This document shows, in pieces, positions 58,196-64,000 of a stretch of 64,000 nucleotides of DNA. The stretch comes from Scatophagus argus (lineage: Eukaryota > Chordata > Actinopteri > Scatophagidae): positions 14,471,641-14,535,640 of the forward strand of contig NC_058513.1 in NCBI RefSeq assembly GCF_020382885.2. Direction: 5' to 3'. Each line of letters starts with the position of its first letter. The stretch's first letter is position 1. A program made the position numbers and the translations under genes. A model generated the notes under the pieces. The model was not told the origin of the DNA. It made no database searches and saw nothing but the letters and a program-made list of their open reading frames with translations.

Positions 58196-58214
58196 CACCA
58201 CTAGGGGGCGGTAG
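58196..58214 (+). promoter_or_regulatory. CTCF-like binding motif
   Basis: The sequence 'caccactagggggcggtag' fits the CTCF core CCASYAGRKGGCRSY closely. Motif only. Confidence 0.5.
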
Positions 58215-58642
58215 AATTAAACAAGAGAAAACCCACTGCTTAAGGAGCTCTGAACATGTTTTATAAACTGCAGATTTGCTTTTTTCTTTCTCATAAAAAT
58301 GTTGACAGCTGAAGTGAGTGCTGTTTATGATTATCTCTTTTCACAAATCAGTTTGGTTAGACAGGTTTTAAACATCATTTGCATACTGCTCTGTTTCTTC
58401 AGTCACTGAAGGCCCTGCTCATCACTCTTTTTTAGACATGACTGTTTTAACTGGAGGAGCTGAGTATGAACTCTTGTATGTAAGTGTTTGTGTGAAGGTC
58501 TCTCACTGTAAGCCCTTCAAAGCTTGGAATGAACAAGCAGAAGATTGCTGTAATGATGTGACCCAGATGTCTCGGGTGCAGATCCTCCAGGCTGAAAATG
58601 AGAGTGCAGATCAGGGCCTTGTACCTCCTGTCACCCCCTCCA

Positions 58643-58665
58643 CCCCCCCCCCCCCCCCCCCCCCC
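58643..58665. repeat. (C)23 homopolymer
   Basis: Twenty-three uninterrupted C; the length may be unreliable. Confidence 0.95.
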
Positions 58666-59139
58666 GTTGCCGTTCCATCCCTCCCTCTATCCAGCTTGAG
58701 ACACAATCACTGTGTATTTAAACAGCAGGGAACGTGTGTCTATGTATGCATGTAAGCTCATGTGTGTATATCATTTGAGGGAATGTTTGCATGTGTTGTC
58801 GGCGTCTGTGTGTGTGTGCACTTAAGCTCATCCAGATCCATGTAAACATGAGGGATCAGCTTTTGGAGTGTGTGCCACTTGTTCTTGGTACTCCGGATTA
58901 GACGTAACAGTTTTTTAATTTACTCTTCTCAGCTGCCTCCATAAGATGCTAAAGCCCAGCATCACCCCACCAAAACTCCCCCACACCACATGCCACAAGT
59001 CCTCCTCCTCCTCCTCTGCCTCCCCTCTCCTCACCCATCCCCAGAGGTGACCAGGTGGCTGAACAATCACACACATCACCCTGTCAGTATGCTCAGCGGG
59101 CCACTTTACTCAGTGAGAAGCTTGGCGGTTGGAGTGGGA

Positions 59140-59162
59140 TGTGTGTGTGTGTGTGTGTGTGT
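59140..59162. repeat. (TG)n microsatellite
   Basis: About 11 TG units. Confidence 0.95.
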
Positions 59163-59342
59163 GAGGGATTGAGGGGAAAGGGGACAAAAGAGTTTAATAT
59201 TTGGGATAAGCTGTGACTGAACATCCTGATCAGAGCAGAATGATCAAATTCTGCCAGTGATAATCCCCTATCTTGGAAAATTAAATACCACTCTGCTGTA
59301 TCTCCTCTGCTCACTCACACTCTCTATCTCTCTGTAACATGC

Positions 59343-59369
59343 TCACACACACACACACACACACACACA
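59343..59369. repeat. (CA)n microsatellite
   Basis: About 13 CA units. Confidence 0.95.
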
Positions 59370-60044
59370 ATATTTAAAAAGAGTCTTAATATGACCCGTG
59401 TCTCATAACCCTGGTTGGTTCCTTGGGGAACTGTTCTGATATCTGATGAGTTTTTCATTAATAAGACACAAGTCTAATCCTGAGGGAGAAACACAAAATG
59501 ACAGCGGATAAGCCCTGCTTCCTCCTCACACACTCACACACACACACAATCACATAGCTCCACTGATACACTATCTAACTAAACATCTTTATTCGTGCAC
59601 TTAAACTCAATGTTTATGCTTTAATCCTCCACCCCAGTTTTACTCAGTGCAGCCTACATTTTATTTCTCTGCGCAGTTATTTAAATGGTTAAAATATAAA
59701 ACATCTTCTTTATTTATTCTCAGTCCAGGCTTCTCAAAAATCAACCTCTTTATATTTGCACTGTTTGTGTGTAATGCAGAAGTTCTACTAATGCAGAATA
59801 AAGAATTCAGTATGCTTGAGAAGAAACAATTTTTTAGGATATCCTCAATGTCTCTCAACTTATAAACATGAGAGTCTTCTTGAAGGTTTCTGTGATGGCC
59901 ACCAGTTTGAATCATTTTAACTCAATACTACATTATTCATGAGCCTTGGCCCACGCTCTGGTGCAGAAGAAGTCAGACAGAGCAGCAAGTTATCGCGTTC
60001 ATCCAAAATTGTTTCAGAAACCAAAGTTCGATTCACATTAGAAA

Positions 60045-60105
60045 GCTAGATAAGATAAGATAAGATAGCCTTTAAAGTCCCACAGTGGAGAAATTCTCAA
60101 GCTGT
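60045..60105 (-). repeat. Retroelement tail (GATAA-repeat type)
   Basis: Tandem 'gataa' units followed by 'gatagcctttaaagtcccac' and 'agtggagaaattctcaagc' match the reverse complement of a common fish LINE/SINE 3' end. Confidence 0.65.
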
Positions 60106-60950
60106 AGTTATTTTTCTCAGCACGTTAATCTTAAACTCCGTTCCACCATCAGCAGTGCACAAAACAGAATTTTAAGCTTGGCGGCTGGATGATTATTGCT
60201 GAACTGCACCTCAGTCTTAGTCATAGTTAACCTTTCACATATATATTAGAGTTGGTGCCTTTAACTTTTCATCAACCAACAATATTTTTTAGTTGCTCCT
60301 GTTTCATACAGATGATTAAATTAGAGTTACGCCCCTATCTAATCCATGGAAGTTCTCCAACGGTAATGTTAGATAATCTATGGAAAAAATTAATTTTACT
60401 TCCAGGGTCAGTGACTGATGGACGGATGTGGATGTGGTTTCATAGTAAACTGGTGATCATATGTTGTGGCTAGATAGTAAAGATGATCATTCAGTTTCAT
60501 AACATTCTTGTTATCACTCCTTATCAATCCAGTGAGGATATTTTTTAATATGCTTCATTTAGTTTTGTAGTATGCTGCTGTTTTCACAAAATGTAGGCTG
60601 CAGCGAGTGATTAAAACATTAATCAAAAGCATTATTTCTTCTGGACAATAGTAAACTGCAACAGTTCTGTTTTCCCACTGTACTTGAATTAGGTTGCGCT
60701 TGTTATTTATTCCAGAACACTCTTGCCCATGTGTGTGGTAATTTCTAAACATGAATACATGTAGAGGATATGGTTAGTAACATATTTCAACTGTGCCACC
60801 TTTTATTACATATGTATTTCGAGTATTGGTCGCCTGGTTGCGGTCAATCGACTCACGCTGCAACATAAAACGTTTATATTTCAAGATTGACTCCGCCTAT
60901 CAAGACTAGCTTCGGTGTACGCCAAAACAGGTTCGGGGTGTATTCCACAG

Positions 60951-61300
60951 CTCCTATGCGTCACAGAATTTAGGTAATAGACCAATGAAAAGGCAATTTT
61001 GGACAGGGGCAGAGCTAATTGACAGAGAAATCAACCAATTAGCAGACGTTTTCCTGAACCTTGTAACCAATCACCGAGCATATGCCAAAAATAACACCTC
61101 CTCTTGTTCAGCACCCAAAGTCGAAGGATAGCTCTGGCCTTTCAATTGAAGAAAGTGCTAGATTTGTCAGTGTTGTATAATATAACCAATTCTCAGTGAC
61201 CATATTTGTTTTGGAGCGAACGGAATTGTCTTCATTTAATGTGAGAGACAGAGTTGGCGTCAAACATGCGTAAAAATCAACGCTGTCCAAGCAGGGAACC
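60951..61300 (+). promoter_or_regulatory. CCAAT-box cluster, likely promoter of the next gene
   Basis: CCAAT boxes stand on the + strand at 60982..60986, 61035..61039 and 61067..61071, spaced 53 and 32 bp. Together with the downstream splice donor this suggests an NF-Y-driven TATA-less promoter facing right. Confidence 0.5.
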
Positions 61301-61487
61301 ACCGAGAAAGGAATTATCGCCGCTCTTCTGAGGCCAATCTCGATTATTTTTGTCAAATAAGGAAACATAACACAGCTAGCTAGCTAACGTTAGCTCGTAG
61401 ATAGCTAGGTTACCGACATATCTTCACACAAAAGCAGAACCTAGCAGATAATCAAGATTGGATCTACATTCGCAGCAGCAGGAAAAC
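61300..61487 (+). other. Putative non-coding first exon of a gene continuing beyond the window
   Basis: The sequence ends 'cagcaggaaaac' followed by a consensus donor GTAAGTAG at 61488. It carries the 'gctaacgttagctcg' type of sequence often seen in fish 5' UTRs. There is no long ORF. The human neighbours after MTA3 are OXER1, HAAO, ZFP36L2 and THADA, but nothing here identifies the gene. Confidence 0.35.
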
Positions 61488-64000
61488 GTAAGTAGCATGC
61501 TAATACGTGCGCTAACGTCAGTAACTCGAGTTTGACAAGCTTGGGAAATGCGTTGGCTCCAACGACTGTTGAGATAACATTAGCCAGTCAGCTAACGTTA
61601 GCTCATATCAACACACAAGCAAACTAGGCCTTTCCGTAGAGGGACCACTGTTAAGTGGAATGGAGCATGTGGTCAGAGGATTGGTATTTAACACAGAAAC
61701 GCATTCCCAAACGCATTCAGTCGGTTCATGCAGTATACGTTGTGTTGTGCAATAACGTTAGCGTATAAACGGACCATCGCCAGAATTAAACCCGATCCAT
61801 CAACTCAAGTTTCAAAGTAACTTTGCTACCGCCAGCGATGGAGAGCCATTCCTGAATGAAGCAAGTACAAAGTAATACTGATGTTAACAGTCAATCGACA
61901 CGTTGGTCTCCAGTGTTTAGTCTGGTCCCAAGCGAGCTGATCTAGCTGTAACTAGCTAGTGACAGCTTAGCGGACTTTGTCATAGAGGTGTCAGTGGCTA
62001 GCTATGTGATGTTAGCTTGGATCTGTAATAGTGTTTCTGAAGATATATTAATATCAAACAAGCCCACAGCCACAAACAACCCTAGGTCCTACTAATTTAA
62101 ATAAGTACCTTGTTAGCGATATTAATTTCCAGAATTAACTGTCAGTATGTGTCATACAAAAATGCACGCAGTGCTAGTTGAACAGCTACGGTAGCCTCCT
62201 TCTGTTGTGTATGCTGTGACCTTAGGGAGGGTAATGATAACCGTATATCCCCGTTTTTACGTCCAGTAACTTTGTTGAAGCCCGTGAAATCAGTCAGTAC
62301 ACATGAAATGTAATCAAAGCAGATAACACTTAATGGCTCTCACAAGCTGGTTAGGTGTTTATAACAGGTCATGTTTCACTGCGGCAACAGCACTGCTCCT
62401 CCCAACACTTAACCGATTGTCTACTGCTCACTATTTACCTAAAACATGTAATATTTACTCATATGCTTTGTTATGATACACGTCATGTTGATAGTAAGTT
62501 AGGTATTGTGGTGCAGAACTGTTAAAATAACTGAACTCAATGAATCAGGGCTAGGCGATATGGCAAAAATGGCATTTTCCATATTGATTAAATCAGTTTA
62601 TATCACAATATATAATTTGATAATGCTGCCATTGTGAAACTGTGTCCTGATCATGACTAAATCCAAAGAAACCAGATGATTCATTTGTTAATTAACATGA
62701 AAAATAGAATAACATTTATCTGTGTCAGTATGACTTGGTTTAAAATGTGTGATTTTAATAAAAGACTATATTGAATTACATCTAAATGTAAACATTTAAC
62801 TTTCCAAACATGCTGTATCTGCTTTTACAAAACAATAAAAGTTATCTTACCTTGTAACTTGTTAAAATAACAGTGTTGTCACTGGGATGGTACCTTTTGA
62901 GATTTCTAAACCAGTTCCATATCATTTACGTTATGTTACGTTTTTGGCAACTATTTCCTCAGGTTCATAATACATGTTCACTTTCAGCACTTGAGCATGA
63001 AGTATGGCTGTGTAAAACATGCTGGGTGTGTATTAAGTGGGGCAGCAGGTTATTGTGAGCCAAGTGACTGAAGACATCACATTTCTGCAAGTTTATGGTC
63101 AGCTTCTTCAACAGGTGTTAGACAAACTGACTGTATTTTCTTATGCTTCTTCCAGTCATTACTTTTTTCTTTCCCAGAGAACTTCTACATTTACATTCAC
63201 TTTCTTAACTGCTTGCGCATACAGTACTTTGCAGTAGGAAACAGGCGTGCTCTTTGACATGCAAGCCAAAAACTGCAGACTTAAGACACAATCAGATATA
63301 TGCAAAAGCAGGCGAATGGCCATCACCTGCCAGTTCTGAACGTGATGCGCACAGAAAGCAGTTTGGATGTTTGTTGTCTATTTGAGAGGTCAGCCACACC
63401 TACATGTCTTTTTTTTATTGGTTGGAGGATACCATTTCAATGGTCAGAGTTCAGTTTAACTTTGCATGAACTTCATGCAAAGTCGTGCGAATATGATTTG
63501 TCACTTGGAGCAAATTTTCTTCCACTCCTTCATTCTCATAGTGTGGAAGTGAACAGGAGCTGACTATTCACCTGTGTTCATTTCATACATGTGTGGCTGA
63601 ACCCTTAATGGTGGTTGTCATGTTGAATTCTGCTGTGTGGTAGACTGTTACTAAAAAAGTTGGGATGCTGTGTAAAACATAAGTATAAATTGGGGATCTA
63701 TCTGTATAGAGTGAAAATGTCCCAAGCTTATCATCATTATCAACGTAAATTTTATTGCAATCTCTTGCTGAGGTCATTTTATTTCCCTAACTATGATAAG
63801 AAATTGTTCAAACTCGAATCAAACATGTATAAACAAGCGACGGTTGTTATATAACTACATTTATTGTTTTGGTTGTTAGCTGGTCAAGTACAACGGCAGC
63901 TGGACAAGTCTGAGTTTGTGCTTCATACCTCAGTTGATTCATGGTGCAGCAAAGTAAGCTGCTATGTACCAGTATGTTTATTTCTTTGTGTTACTTTGTA
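61488..64000. other. Likely first intron of the next gene; no coding exon seen
   Basis: AT-rich DNA with several short reading frames and no recognisable domain. It contains one dispersed repeat fragment at 63653..63690. Confidence 0.45.
63653..63690 (+). repeat. Second copy of the 'aagttgggac/tgctgtgtaaaac' repeat
   Basis: 'aaaaaagttgggatgctgtg' then 'taaaacataagtataaa' matches the fragment at 2428..2490. Confidence 0.5.

Larger units (their letters stand above)
56994..60950. other. Gene-poor region after the tRNA gene
   Basis: No protein exon was recognised on either strand. It holds repeats listed separately (57358, 57520, 60045), CTCF-like motifs at 58137 and 58196, a 23-nt poly(C) at 58643..58665, a TG run (59140..59162) and CA runs (59343..59369, 59535..59547). 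Confidence 0.65.

Noticed and set aside
58438-58755. 105-codon frame with a proline run
   Set aside because: The proline run is the C23 homopolymer; there is no domain or conserved start context.
63037-63237. Possible coding exon of the right-hand gene
   Set aside because: The frame lacks splice borders with codon-like composition and has no recognisable motif.

Overview
This is vertebrate, almost certainly teleost fish, nuclear DNA. The genes have canonical GT-AG introns of 0.1-5 kb. (CA)n microsatellites are abundant, and the intergenic DNA is AT-rich with repeats typical of bony fish: LINE tails ending in TTCTGA-type units, 'agctaacgttagct'-type 5' sequences and MITE-like elements. No bacterial, viral or CRISPR feature was found.

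Layout, left to right. (1) The last four coding exons of a GTP cyclohydrolase I gene (+). (2) cript (-), five exons, complete. (3) pigf (+), five exons, complete, head-to-head with cript. (4) About 8.6 kb of gene-free, repeat-bearing DNA. (5) cox7a2l/scaf1 (-), three exons, complete; its second intron holds an apparently full-length LINE with one uninterrupted 988-codon ORF on the opposite strand. (6) kcng3 (-), two exons, complete. (7) mta3 (+), 19 coding exons over about 22 kb, complete, head-to-head with kcng3. It has an alternative short end produced by reading through the exon 14 donor. (8) A tRNA-Ile(UAU) gene with a 20-nt intron. (9) A CCAAT-box cluster and a likely non-coding first exon of a gene that continues past the right edge.

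The set cript/pigf/cox7a2l/kcng3/mta3 matches the gene content of human 2p21, which supports the orthology calls. Human GCH1 lies elsewhere (14q22), so the gch-cript junction reflects lineage-specific order. The genes are unrelated housekeeping or neuronal genes (tetrahydrobiopterin synthesis, zinc-ribbon scaffold, GPI-anchor ethanolamine transfer, respiratory supercomplex assembly, silent Kv subunit, NuRD co-repressor) and do not form a pathway. Two pairs (cript/pigf, kcng3/mta3) are divergent and may share promoter regions.

I found no convincing novel biological system. The observations most worth following are the intact LINE close to a cox7a2l splice acceptor, the mta3 short-isoform end that parallels human MTA3, the mta3 C-terminal exons resembling MTA1/MTA2, several CTCF-like sites, and multi-copy repeat families seen several times within the window.
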